The translations under genes were made by a program, and so were the position numbers. Below the pieces are notes generated by a model. That model was not told the DNA's origin. It made no database searches and saw nothing but the letters and a program-made list of their open reading frames with translations. A stretch of DNA of 64,000 nt from Symbiodinium natans (taxonomy: Eukaryota; Sar; Dinophyceae; Suessiales; Symbiodiniaceae): contig CAJNDS010002669.1 in assembly GCA_905221605.1 (NCBI GenBank), forward strand, positions 214,573-278,572, in the 5' to 3' direction. Of the stretch, positions 55,501 to 64,000 are shown one piece after another. Each line of letters begins with the position of its first letter. Position 1 is the first letter of the stretch.

Positions 55501-56423
55501 TAACCAGAGTTCTCGGAATGCCGAGCTTCTTGAGGCTGCCACAAGACTGTTGGAGTCCGTGGCCCAGGGACTCTGCCGTGGAATGTCGTACGGCGACTAG
55601 AAAGGCAGCGTGATGGCATGCGGCGGCAGATCGAAAATGATGAGACAGGATGGCAAGCCTAAGATTCGCCCAAGATTGCTTGAGTGCAGTGCGAATTCAC
55701 ATCACATTCGCAACTGGCACACAGCAACCGTACTGTGTGCGAGCAGTCGGTACGGATGACTCTGTGAGAAGGTCATTGCCGTCGTCGTCATTTTTTGGCG
55801 TGGTCTTCCTGACTGAAACAGACGAGTCTGTGGTTCTGGTTCGAGCTGCCATCTGAGATTCAAACCCCTAAATCCCGTGCACAATCATTGAAACAGATTG
55901 GAACCCAGATCTTGTTAGGAAGGGCGTGTCCTGCCCTTAGCCGATTGTGGCTTGGCACCAGAGCAGAGGTTCACGCCTGGGCCTCGATTGCAGTAGCAAA
56001 ATAGGATGTTCTGACAATTAGACTCACGGCCGACTCAGGGCAAGGGTTGTTTGGCTATCTTTGTCGGGAGAGCGCATGTGCATCCGAGGTTCTATGATCA
56101 CGTGCATACCACCGGGCTGGATGTGCCACAAGCTCCCTATGCACGTGCTGCACTGACCCTGGGCCCTTGCCTCGGTGACGGCAGGATGTTAAAGCACAGC
56201 CATGCTGAAAGCTGATCTGGCTTCAAGAACTGTAGAAGGGCAGTGCCACAAAGTGCAAGTCATCTAACGCACATCGCATGCTTGCAAAGGCAAAGACATG
56301 CTGTGGAGAGACTATGCCCAGGTGCACGATCGACAGATAGAAGCTTCACGCTCCGTTAAACAACATGACATACCAGTGTGACAGGCAGCATTTCGCATGC
56401 GAGGGCTTGGTCCTGGCGCCACG
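43261..56423 (+). CDS. Giant DUF3638/DUF3645 protein, P-loop helicase-like, many exons
   Basis: Large eukaryotic protein of unknown function defined by DUF3638 and DUF3645 (Pfam names from memory). In order: pre-P-loop segment (DPRLLAVEFLFGIMLRETQV), Walker A (MLMGGGKT), Walker B (ALIDEIDW) with HPLKSELHWPCG, the DUF3645 core (PFIGKDCPS, EFAHPDVAIG, YRYEGLRKTDF), then RRLGFSGTPSE, RLIDAGALVVGLSN, GVVFLTETDESVVLVR, FYDHVHTTGLDV and FRMRGLGPG. That order resembles superfamily 1/2 helicase motifs I, II, III, V and VI (inference). Supported exons: 43261-43338, 43455 to about 43469 or 43487, 43525-43588, 50706-50768, 50884 to about 50950, 53342-53412, 53560-53632, 53690-53724, 53795-53850, about 54618-54642, 54717-54751, 54837-54849, 54944-55011, 55375-55458, 55772-55844, 56089-56162, 56290-56321, 56385 to about 56423. 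Exons between 43.6 and 50.7 kb, the N terminus and the C-terminal tail are not placed. Confidence 0.85.
45470..46090 (+). CDS. Unidentified coding-like stretch inside the large gene span
   Basis: Three overlapping plus-strand frames stay open. Pieces read MQYFRENLTLDDKFHSNW, then ELCLAHFRRLIDGWYPGNKA, then GTPCEDFWKQCRDFCKEW. The order suggests several small exons in successive frames. I cannot match them to DUF3638, so they may be unplaced exons of it, or another gene. Confidence 0.3.
46090..46260. repeat. Purine-rich low complexity
   Basis: GAAA/GAAG-type repeats. Confidence 0.92.
46532..46836. repeat. Convergent pair of telomere-type tracts
   Basis: CCCTAAA units (many variants) at 46532-46641 and TTTAGGG units (clean) at about 46757-46836, separated by about 115 bp of unique sequence. 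The second tract is flanked by CTGCGGTT and AACCGCGCAG, a short imperfect inverted repeat. Both lie inside the span of the DUF3638/DUF3645 gene, hence presumably in an intron. Confidence 0.92.
46840..50200. other. Presumed introns of the large gene, exons not placed
   Basis: A short TA run lies at 46972-46990 and CATT/CACT-rich low complexity at about 48320-48450. A plus-strand frame near 48860-48960 (ARMHVPFLQLQQAFDGLLCS) is exon-like but unassigned. Confidence 0.35.
50200..50640 (+). CDS. Unassigned exon-like segments before the Walker B exon
   Basis: About 50250-50418 reads AGQQTTSTVVAATATGRMRR and then PRIRSASGKLPPEDFAAEHV. About 50560-50640 reads KQLPEVNVEEALQAASVSIA. Both are open and well balanced, but I cannot align them to DUF3638. 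Confidence 0.3.
50706..50950 (+). CDS. DUF3638 exons: Walker B
   Basis: 50706-50768 encodes VARKMLELFRGATALIDEID and W. A 115-nt GC-AG intron follows. From 50884 comes VMHPLKSELHWPCGPVRALD. The joined motif, acidic Walker B followed directly by HPLKSEL, is the most characteristic part of DUF3638 that I know. Confidence 0.9.
51000..53330 (+). other. Gap between DUF3638 and DUF3645 with exon-like segments
   Basis: 51252-51299 reads VDAVHEMGGSLQAAFK with an AG acceptor and GT donor. About 52577-52630 reads REELLAFFGPEGLILEL, and about 52680-52780 reads ALRPYPDKALSSAAFRLRDL. They are probably exons of the large gene joining its two domains, but are not individually recognised. Confidence 0.4.
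53342..53850 (+). CDS. DUF3645 core exons
   Basis: 53342-53412 encodes AVPFIGKDCPSTASEFAHPD and VAI plus two bases. A GT-AG intron restores the G, and 53560-53632 continues LTLLSYRYEGLRKTDFVLLL. After a GT-AG intron, 53690-53724 encodes AEMDEERGPHA. After a GA-AG intron, 53795-53850 encodes PTCLRWVSWIKEAGGRV. The phases close exactly, and the joined sequence fits the PDVxIGLTxLxYRYEGLR consensus. Confidence 0.9.
53851..54608. other. Gap in the reconstructed gene model
   Basis: Probably intron plus one or more unplaced exons. A segment near 54555-54582 reads LCPKFNMASG, close to the KxSASGQ motif expected just before ELG. Confidence 0.35.
54609..55011 (+). CDS. DUF3645 exons around GFSGTPS, including a 13-nt microexon
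   Basis: Exon ending at 54642 encodes QELGSSVLF plus one base. After a 74-nt GC-AG intron, 54717-54751 encodes RRLGFSGTPSE. After 85 nt, 54837-54849 (GTCCTGCCTGCCA) encodes VLPA plus one base. After 94 nt, 54944-55011 encodes MGRIHYEQGCDAKILSTLLN. All three complete introns are GC-AG. With the microexon the spacing equals the remembered family pattern GFSGTPSDLLPxELGxxxYExG; without it four or five residues are missing and the phase fails. Confidence 0.75.
55375..55844 (+). CDS. DUF3645-region exons
   Basis: 55375-55458 encodes APVRLIDAGALVVGLSNFT, matching the family's ALIDTGALITGxSN. A helical segment near 55515-55570 (AELLEAATRLLESVAQG) may be the next exon. 55772-55844 encodes FFGVVFLTETDESVVLVR, matching GVVFLDxxDxxxVLVR. 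GC donors lie at 55459 and 55845. Confidence 0.82.
56089..56423 (+). CDS. C-terminal helicase-like motif exons
   Basis: 56089-56162 encodes FYDHVHTTGLDVPQ and YARAALTL plus one base. A 127-nt GC-AG intron follows; 56290-56321 encodes KDMLWRDYAQ. A GT-AG intron follows; from 56385 comes AAFRMRGLGPGAT. The joined order (FYDxxHTTGxD, LTLGKDMxxRDxAQ, xxRMRGxGxG) matches the end of the family's conserved block, the last motif being helicase VI-like. The 3' end of the exon and the tail are not fixed. Confidence 0.88.
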
Positions 56424-59400
56424 CGCTCAATAAGACCTGACAGCTCACTTTGCTCCAAGTTGTTACGTTGTTGTGAGTCCGCATGGCTTCGCAGCAAGGC
56501 GCAAAGCTTGCAACTGCGCCGTCCCGAGCACGGCTGAGCCGGACATTGTGTAAAAAGGTGTAATCGATGAACGGGAAGAAGTTGGGGAGTGTCTGCCTGT
56601 TAGAGACTACTTGGGTCGTTCATGGTCCGTGTGGACTGATCAAATGCGCCATCTCAGTCAAGGCTGGTACCTCCGGAAATCCGCCACCTCATCGTTGCGA
56701 CCAGGTGGCAGACAGCTTTTGGGAGCCAGCTGAACCGCAACCCAGATCCGCGGAGCTCACGCTCAGAGTGCCATGATTCATCATGATCATTTTCGGGCTC
56801 AGGGCTCCCATGATGCGAGTGGCCCAGGTAGGTGAATCGGCAGAGGTGGAGCTACAACCGGCAAAATTGGCAAGCTGCGTGGCCCTCAGAAGTCTTCACA
56901 TCGAGGGAGGGAAGAACGCGATTGTCTGAATGTCGGTGCCTTTCCGCGGCCCTCTCCAAATCGGGAGGGTAGTCCGGTGCCATGTTGCGGTTGCTCTGCA
57001 CATGTCTTCCCCACCCTCGCCGTGGGGCTGCTTCACCCTTAGATTGTAAATTCAGCTCTTCTCCTCGCAGGGCTCTCCAGAGAATGCCGCAGAGCATATC
57101 CTGAGTGTTCAATCCCAAATGACCCCTGCTGGTGGAGAGCATATTAAGTTTGCTTTGTTTTAGGCTGGGGATGTTCGAAGCAATTGAAGTGCTCTGTTAT
57201 ATTAGATTGCTGAAGAATCTATACTATTGTGCTCGATAGGATCGTTGCTCTAACGACCCTTGCCAGGCCAAGTCTCCGTACCTAAGATGTCTGAATGCTC
57301 GAATAAGAGTTCATGCACCAAGAATGCCATGTCAATAAAAATGCACAAGAAGGTGCACCAAGCGTGGACGACGACCTGATATCCCTGAGCGTCGGTCTTA
57401 GCACGGCTGCCGGCACGAGAGAGTGGAAGCAGATCACATTCATGGCTGAGAGTGTGATATGCAGTAGATTTCAGTAGGGCTTGGGCTTGGGCGCGAACAT
57501 GATGTCTCGTATCTGTATGAGTGCGTATGGGCAGTGCGTGCCGTTGAGGACATGTTGTGTGGACACTTCCACTCAGCGCTCCGAACCCATCAAGCCCTCC
57601 CTTTTCGGGTACCACTCATGACATGTAAGGGGCTTCTCTTCATGGGCACAAAAGGGCCGGAATTTAGAGAACTGACCTGCGCACCCATCCTAGGTCCGGT
57701 GGTCAATACCAACTTGAACATTTTCGGCCAGGACTGCCTGCGAAGGGAACAATGCAAGAAGGGACCGTTCCAGTAAAGGCAATCAATCTTGCTATGTGTT
57801 TGCAGCATGACGGCACAGAGGTGAGGGCAAAGGCATGTGATGCACAGACACTTCATTGCAGGATGGGCAAGGAAGCGTGTCGATGTCTGGCCCACGTGTG
57901 TTGTGTTGCCACTGCTTTTCCCACCTTTGCTCCATGTTTTCGATCTGCTATGGTAGCGAGGCCGGCACCACTCCAGTTTGGGTTGGACTCTTTGCAGGCG
58001 CGGTGCAGTACCTTCCGACGTGAACAGAACAAGCATGCAGGGAGTGGGTCACCAGGCATTTGACGCCTTCGCAGCCGCACCAGCCTACCCGCAGCACAGC
58101 ATTCAGGCGTGCTGCAGTGATACGCCTGATACGTAACAGGCCCCGGGCGCCTTTTTGCGACATAGGGTTTGACAAACCTCACCTGCGACGAGCCATTTCC
58201 TTTGAAGGAGGTCTCCAATCAAACAAGGGGCCCGTGACATACGTAAGCAACAGAAGGGGGAAGCGCGAGATACTCCTATGTTACGCGAAGCCTTACTTAG
58301 GGCATAGAAGCTCATGCTTATTGAAGGAGGTCTCCAATCAAACAAGGGGCCCGTGACATACGTAAGCAACAGAAGGGGGAAGCGCGAGATACTCCTATGT
58401 TACGCGAAGCCTTACTTAGGGCATAGAAGCTCATGCTTATGGTGTGTTGGTTCCCCTGTGTTGATGGTCATCGTTGCTTGTCCATGGCAGGCTGCGCAGG
58501 CGAGCCCTGAAGAGCACAAGAAAGAGCTTGCTGCAGTTCTACGCTGGACGGGTGCCCCCGGGTAGAACAGCACACCCTGAAGCTGAATTCCCAAAGGCGG
58601 TCAGCACCAGTGATGCGCTGCAAGGTGGCAACACGCTTGACAGTGACATCAAGCAGTTTCTTGCTTAGCCAAGAGTTGAACTTTAAACTTTTTGGGCATC
58701 CTGATTTAGTAGGAAATATGAAACTTTAACCTTCTTTTTCCTTTGGCCATTGGAGAAGTAAGGTTTGCCTTGCTCTGCGAGCAGAACGTGGAAGCACTAT
58801 GGAGGCAAAGCCTTGTATTGTCCTCTGCGGAGTTCATTTAATGGCGTGCGTTTAGGGATTTGGGATCTGCAGGCCGTATAATGCTTTTATCACAGCATGC
58901 GTCCTTGGCATGAGACATGTTTGTGAGGAGCCGTGCCTGGTCTGTGGTTCAGGGCAAAGACAAAGAGGCGCAACGCTCATACTTCCATGATCGTAGTTTG
59001 CCTCTTCTCTCGGCCAGGCATCAATGGGACTCTCAGCATGCTTGACAGTGCTGCGGATGCCGAGAGAAGATGTCAAGACCCAAGACTCTGGCCCAAGACG
59101 TTTTCTCACTCAACCATGATGAGGTCTCACGGCTATTCCTAATTATTACTAGTAAGGTCATACCGAACGATCCCGACCCGTTGGTGGAGGCCTCTTTCAG
59201 GGCGCTGCTATGAACAAGTAAGACAGCTATATGTTGTTGGTAAAACCTTCCGAGCTCGAGACGATTGGTGCCCTGCATGTCAAAAGGAGCGGACACTCAG
59301 TGAGCGGCTGGCAGAAAGGCTTCGCGCCAGGGACTTACTTGCAACAACATGCTTCCCTGTGGCTTCGACCGCCGCCTCTCGATATCAGCTAGCTCACTAT

Positions 59401-59450
59401 TCGCTCACACAGCATCGACCACAAGGCCCATGCACACTGGATCACTCCCG
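56424..59450. other. Downstream region, possible remaining exons
   Basis: A frame near 58490-58560 (QASPEEHKKELAAVLRW) is exon-like on the plus strand. Otherwise nothing recognised apart from the tandem duplication at 58202-58439. Confidence 0.3.
58202..58439. repeat. Perfect tandem duplication, 2 x 119 bp
   Basis: 58202-58320 and 58321-58439 are identical base for base. Each unit starts TTGAAGGAGGTCTCC and ends CTCATGCTTA. Open frames running through it repeat the same peptide. Confidence 0.97.
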
Positions 59451-59459
59451 AGGCTGCGG

Positions 59460-59775
59460 AGGGCCAGAAAAACCCAGTTTTTGCAGTTCTTGCTCCCTTT
59501 TTTGCCTTTGTTGCCTTTGGAGGTTCAGCAGGTCGGCAACGATCTCATTGCCGAGGCAGAGAGTGTCAACAAAGGGGCCATTCTGAGCCATTGCAATCCT
59601 CACACCAGGCATTGGGCCTCGATCAACGTGGTCTACTGGGAAAGGCGCAAGTCCCCCAAAAGTCCTCAAAGAGACATCGAAGTATTTGTGAAGGATCCGA
59701 GAAGGCCTCATGAGCTCTGATGTTCGCAGGGCAAGCTCGGACCGGGCTCGGTCTTCAAGGGCCTTGAGCAAGAGC
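59460..59775 (-). CDS. Possible minus-strand exons, helical, unidentified
   Basis: On the minus strand, 59770-59700 reads LKALEDRARSELALRTSELM, and a lower stretch to about 59460 reads LCLGNEIVADLLNLQRQQRQ and then KREQELQKLGFSGPPQP. The amphipathic, Gln/Arg/Glu-rich composition suggests coiled coil. The plus strand is also open here, so the call is tentative. Confidence 0.3.
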
Positions 59776-59849
59776 AGGCACCCCTTTGAGGGAAGTTCAC
59801 ATCTCGGCTCTTTGGGCCACGTGGGGCCACGTCCTGTCCTGGAGGTACA

Positions 59850-59940
59850 GGAAGAAGAGCAGGAGGAGGAGCAGGAACAGGAGCAAGAAGAAGAGCAGGA
59901 GCAGGAGGAGGAAGTGGAGCAGGAAGACGAGGAGGCCAGC
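59850..59940 (+). repeat. GAGCAG/GAAGAG repeat (Glu/Gln-rich if translated)
   Basis: Imperfect hexanucleotide repeat. The plus-strand frame 59710-59952 would end in an acidic Glu/Gln tail; whether it is translated is unclear. Confidence 0.8.
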
Positions 59941-59952
59941 CACAGCTCGTAG

Positions 59953-62900
59953 CCGCCTCACCCTGATCTAAAGCCTTTACCAGGAAGAAGCTGCCGATCT
60001 GAAGTTTTCAAGGGAAGATGAAGGCCCCAAAACAGTGTCCACATCTGGCGATAAGTGATGATAAGCGCCTTTCCTGGTTCTCGCAGTTTGTTGGCACCTT
60101 GCGCCGGCAAGGTGAGCTGGCCTGGAACCCGATGCTCCTTTCAGAAGAGCCAAGACTCTCCGATAGCGGTTACACGTTCTACCGGTGCTGTCCTCGCCTC
60201 AGCTTCGAGTCGAGCGTTGCGATTCACATTGCCTGGGAAATTTGAATTTAAAGTGGTGACCTCAATGCGATTTGTCATGCCCGTTTGGCCGAGAGGTGAT
60301 GGGCTCTCTGTTTTTAATGGCAAGCTCATGCAGGTGCAGAACTTCTTGGGTAGGATGACTTCAAAGGTGGTATCATCGCATGGGTGCCCATTTCGGGTGT
60401 TGCCTTGCGCTGGGAAGCGCAGGCACAGAAATGCCTACGCTTTCCACCGTGGTTTATGGCGTCGCAGCATGTCTGGCATGTTTAGTCTTGAAGGGACAGC
60501 TAGTCTCCGGAGCACATCTCGAATTGTCATTGTTCTCTGGTTGACACTCGAGACACTATAGCAGGAATTACTTTCGACAGCAGTGGCGACTGAAGACTGA
60601 CGACGCCCAAGCAAGAAGTGAGTTGTTCAAAACATTCCCCGCTTGCACATCGTGGCACCATGTGGCCTCAGGTCCGGCGACTGAAATGCTGCCTGATGCT
60701 GGTGGAGTGGGCTGACTTCCCAGAGAAGAGTTGGGGCAACTCTCTGGGTACTCCTTCACAGTCCTCCACAGCCCGGCAAGCTTTCGTAAATCTGAGCCAC
60801 CATGTTTTGCAGTTGCTCGACAGGCGTTTCTCAGTTTGTTACGTACATATGGTAAACTACATATAGACGCAGGGGGTAATTAAGGCTGATAACATAAGAT
60901 AGGTAGGAGACCTAGGCTGGGAAGATCTAGGCCTCGGGCGAGATGCCAAGACTCATTCCATGCTAGGAAGCGGGAGTCTGGGCTCGAATCGAGATAGCAC
61001 TTCGGCTTTGGGTACCTCTTCATGGCAGAATATTCTCCCATATCTTTCCTTCCTCGGCCCTCCTCTGAGCACAAGCGTTACGTTGCCGAATTATCGAAGC
61101 ACAACGAAGCATAACATCCCAACGGAGTGCGCCTTAAGGTGCCTGGCGGGCGCACGCGTGAGCTTCTGCAGCAGGTCGAGGTGGGTAGCTACGGGTCGTT
61201 CTCGCCTCAACTCTTCCGGTCCAAGCAGTTCGACGGATTTGGGTGATATGAGCCACATCATGAACGTTGCAGTAAAGGTTTTTTATCCGGCTGTTCATGG
61301 CTGATCATAGATGCTCTGCTGCTCGACAATTCCTATGCGCTTTGTGTTTTGCCCGACACTGGGCCCATCCGGGCCCAAGTTTCGATCAGCTGCCCCTGCT
61401 TGTCAGGCCGTTGCCCCCGGCTCGGATGCTTTGCGCGCGGCTCTGAACGCCTTGGAGCTGGAGGGTGTGGAGGCCCCTTTGAGTGCTCACCTGTGGTATG
61501 ATAAATGTTTTTTGGGACCAGCATACTGTTACGCTTAAAGCAGGCCAGAACCTTATAATCCCTTGGCAAGAGACTTCTTCGTCTCCAGGAGCTCACGGAG
61601 CCACAGTCCAAGTCCCTGATGGAATGCCGGAGCCCTCAGCCAGAGGTTGTTAGGGGGGTTTAGGGTTTCGGGTTCAGGGGTTAGGGTTTTGGGTTATAGG
61701 GTCTAGAGTCTAGGGTCTAGGGTTTAGGGTTTAGGGTTTGGCTTTTCAGTGCATTCCGTATAAGGCTTGCACCTACAAGCCGGCGGATATCAGAACCTGC
61801 CGTTGTCCAGGCGAGTACCGTTTGGGGGGTTCTTGGGGCACCTTGAGACCACCCTGAGACTAAGAGTGTGCAGGGGGGCATGCCAGTGGAGCTCCGTGGG
61901 CCTCTGGCCGAAGAGATGTTCAAGCAAACCTCCGCCGCTCAAAGTGCCAGGACGGTCGCTGAGCTCAGCCGGATGATGCAATCGGAAGCACCGACGCCTG
62001 CGCCTCAAGGACTGTCGCAGAAAGTGGCGTAGCACCAGCATGCAAGCCTACAAAGGTGTCCCGTGCAGCCCGGACGCTTCTTCTGCTTGGTCTCCCTCTT
62101 TGAAGCCGAGCAGCTTGTATTCACTACGGCCAGTCGTGGCATCTTCCAGCTTTGGCCATACTTGCCCAACACAGAGGCATCTCCGAGCAGCACCAAACTC
62201 AGCGCTTAGCAAAAGTGGTGGTTCAGGGAGTTTAGTAACATTTAGGGTCGGGGTTGCCTGTATTGCTTGAGTGTTTGGGGCTTGGTTTTGCCAGATGTTG
62301 CCAGTTTGCTTGTTTTGTGTGCTGTCTGACTGTGGGCCACAGATGACCCAGAGGTCCTTCACAGCAGGCCGCCCTTCTCCATGGGTGTCGCGCTGTGCGG
62401 ACCTTTTTCATGCTGGCGTGTCAAGGGGTGAAAGCCTGGAATTCGACGGTTTGCATGCCCAGGCGCGCCCCTGTGGCCTTGGAGGGGCAGCCGCTGGATA
62501 CCAGCAATGACTTCTCACTGGGCCCTCCCTTTCAGTCATTTGCTGCCTGCAGCCCAGCTCACTCAGTTTACTCAAGTTTCCTCATAGTCAGCTTACCAAG
62601 CTTCTGGCTTGCAAGATCCTCAGGCAAGCCAGCTTAGCCGCTTCGTAGATTCCGAGGCCAGAATGCAGTCTTGTGAGAAGCACGCTCGGCTGTTCCAACA
62701 GCCGCTTGAAGCTAAGAATGATCGAGCCCTTACCCCCTCTGCGCCAGCCATGGGTGCAGTGAGTCCAGGAATTGACCTGGACCAGGATTGTCCTCACGAA
62801 TATTCACGAATGCTGCGCCCACACAGCCTCTCGCCATTACTGTACAAGGCTTCACACCTGGTCATGATCCATGATATTGGCAGCGACAGAAGAGGAGGAA

Positions 62901-64000
62901 GAAGAAGCAGGCCGATGGAGGAGAGGAGTCAGAGTTTACTACTAGAACAGTGCAGAGAGGAAGCAAAGCAACAAGATCGGAAAATGCCGTGGTATGGCCG
63001 CATTGAGATGAATTCGTCACAGAGAAGGCGACGAGGCTTCCGACAACACAAGGCCTTGAAATCTTGCTCCCGGAAGCGCATGCATTTAGGGCTGAATTCG
63101 CTTGGTGGCGAGACACTCTGTGTTTGCATAAGAAGGAAATGGCAAAGGTTTCACGGGGAAATGCAGGCAAAGAAGATGCAAAAGAGGAGAAGATGCAAGT
63201 TCGTAGAGTAGCCACTGCTGGCACAACTATAGGAGGCTTGACATCGCGAGACTGATCTGCTGCCAGGTCTCATTTAGTGCTCGAGAGCTTTGTGCAGTCG
63301 ACTTATGCCTCACGGGGAGCAAGCACGAAGAGTAGAGGCCTTAAAGCCAGGCAGCACATGGTTCTTGTGATTGTGACTAGCGGTTGGGCGCAGCAGCCGC
63401 GCAAGTCAGCACAGGCGCTTGGAATGGTGGGAGCAAGTGCGGCACTGCAGACGTCGAGCACAAACACGGCCTGCAGGGCCCCGAGATGCCGAGAACGCTA
63501 TCAGATGCAGCAGATATCCCGATAGTATGCGATATTCCATGCACTGTGACACTGTATTTAGAGCACCAACTTTAGCAGTCTGAGGGTCTCAGGGACAGCG
63601 ACACTGCGCATCTGTGCGATAACATGTGCATCCTATAGAGCTGATACAGGAACAGTTAGGTTTTTTGCTTGCCGGCCAATGAAGCAGCGTTTATGCGGGG
63701 TGGCACCAAGTAGCGGATGGCACCAAAGATATGTCAGGCATCGCAGCTTGGGACAGTAAGTCAGCATATCTCAGTATGCCGGCAAACTGCTAGGACGGCA
63801 GGTCCAGCATGTTTCTCGACTTGCAACGGCCTTCTTTGTGATTGTGCCTCTTTGAGATGCGGAAATCCAGGATGCTCCTGGCACACCCTGCATATAAACG
63901 CGGCCAGCGCAAATTTGAATAAGACCTACTCAAATTGCTGCAAAATCTCAAGGTTCCATCGTTATCCGTCGCTGCTCTGCTTCTTCCTCCGAGCATTCGA
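59953..64000. other. Right end, no gene recognised
   Basis: Contains the telomere-type tract at 61649-61740. A basic plus-strand frame at about 62880-63210 (EERSQSLLLEQCREEAKQQD, later Arg/Lys runs) is open but matches nothing. Confidence 0.3.
61649..61740. repeat. Interstitial TTTAGGG tract, degenerate
   Basis: TTTAGGG with TTTCGGG, TTCAGGG, TCTAGGG and TATAGGG variants. Confidence 0.9.

Noticed and set aside
1-64000. Spliced-leader RNA, 5S rRNA or snRNA genes
   Set aside because: No intact spliced-leader sequence or rRNA-like block was seen by eye; a covariance search was not possible.

Overview
The window looks like a piece of a dinoflagellate nuclear genome, most likely Suessiales/Symbiodiniaceae-like (inference). 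Three things point there. Reconstructed genes have short introns that mostly begin with GC or GA rather than GT and end in AG followed by G. Tracts of the telomere-type repeat TTTAGGG/CCCTAAA are scattered through the interior. Genes are spread thinly among microsatellites. Nothing prokaryotic, plasmid-like or organellar was seen, so ribosome-binding sites, operons and terminators do not apply.

Five loci can be named. (1) About 1.0-9.0 kb, plus strand: a many-exon homologue of DNAJC21/Jjj1, a ribosome-biogenesis J-protein. Its J domain would lie off the left edge, but both C-terminal C2H2 fingers can be rebuilt across introns with identical spacing. (2) 5.8-7.2 kb, same strand and inside that gene's span: an apparently intronless gene of 470 codons with three EF-hand-pair modules followed by decapeptide repeats. 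(3) 14.5-15.6 kb: a CCHC zinc knuckle followed by a frame-broken glycosyltransferase (GT23-like fucosyltransferase) coding region. (4) 17.7-19.4 kb: a WLM (Wss1-type) metalloprotease with a candidate ubiquitin-interacting motif and a candidate SUMO-interacting motif. (5) About 43.3-56.4 kb, possibly from 40.2 kb: a very large many-exon gene for a DUF3638/DUF3645 protein. Its exons carry Walker A, Walker B, a GFSGTPS motif, an HTTGLDV motif and an RMRGLG motif, so it resembles a P-loop helicase, and it includes a likely 13-nt microexon.

The most unusual structure is in the introns. Four introns of the DNAJC21-like gene contain telomere-type repeats in both orientations. One of these introns (3513-3713) is almost entirely a terminal-inverted-repeat element with telomeric repeats in its loop, which resembles an introner. 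Related inverted-repeat elements occur near 12.0, 23.6, 30.5, 34.0 and 41.8 kb; the 34.0 kb copy has a 7-bp flanking direct repeat. Two convergent telomeric tracts lie inside the large DUF3638 gene.

Layout: 0-9 kb nested gene pair with telomeric introns; 9-14.5 kb gene-poor, AT-rich and microsatellite-rich; 14.5-19.4 kb GT-like remnant, duplications, microsatellites and the WLM gene; 19.4-40 kb mostly unassigned, with isolated exon-like segments on both strands; 40-56.4 kb the DUF3638/DUF3645 gene; 56.4-64 kb unassigned, with a perfect 119-bp tandem duplication, an acidic repeat and a telomeric tract. Exon boundaries were inferred by eye from reading frame, AG acceptors and remembered family consensus. 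They need transcript support.
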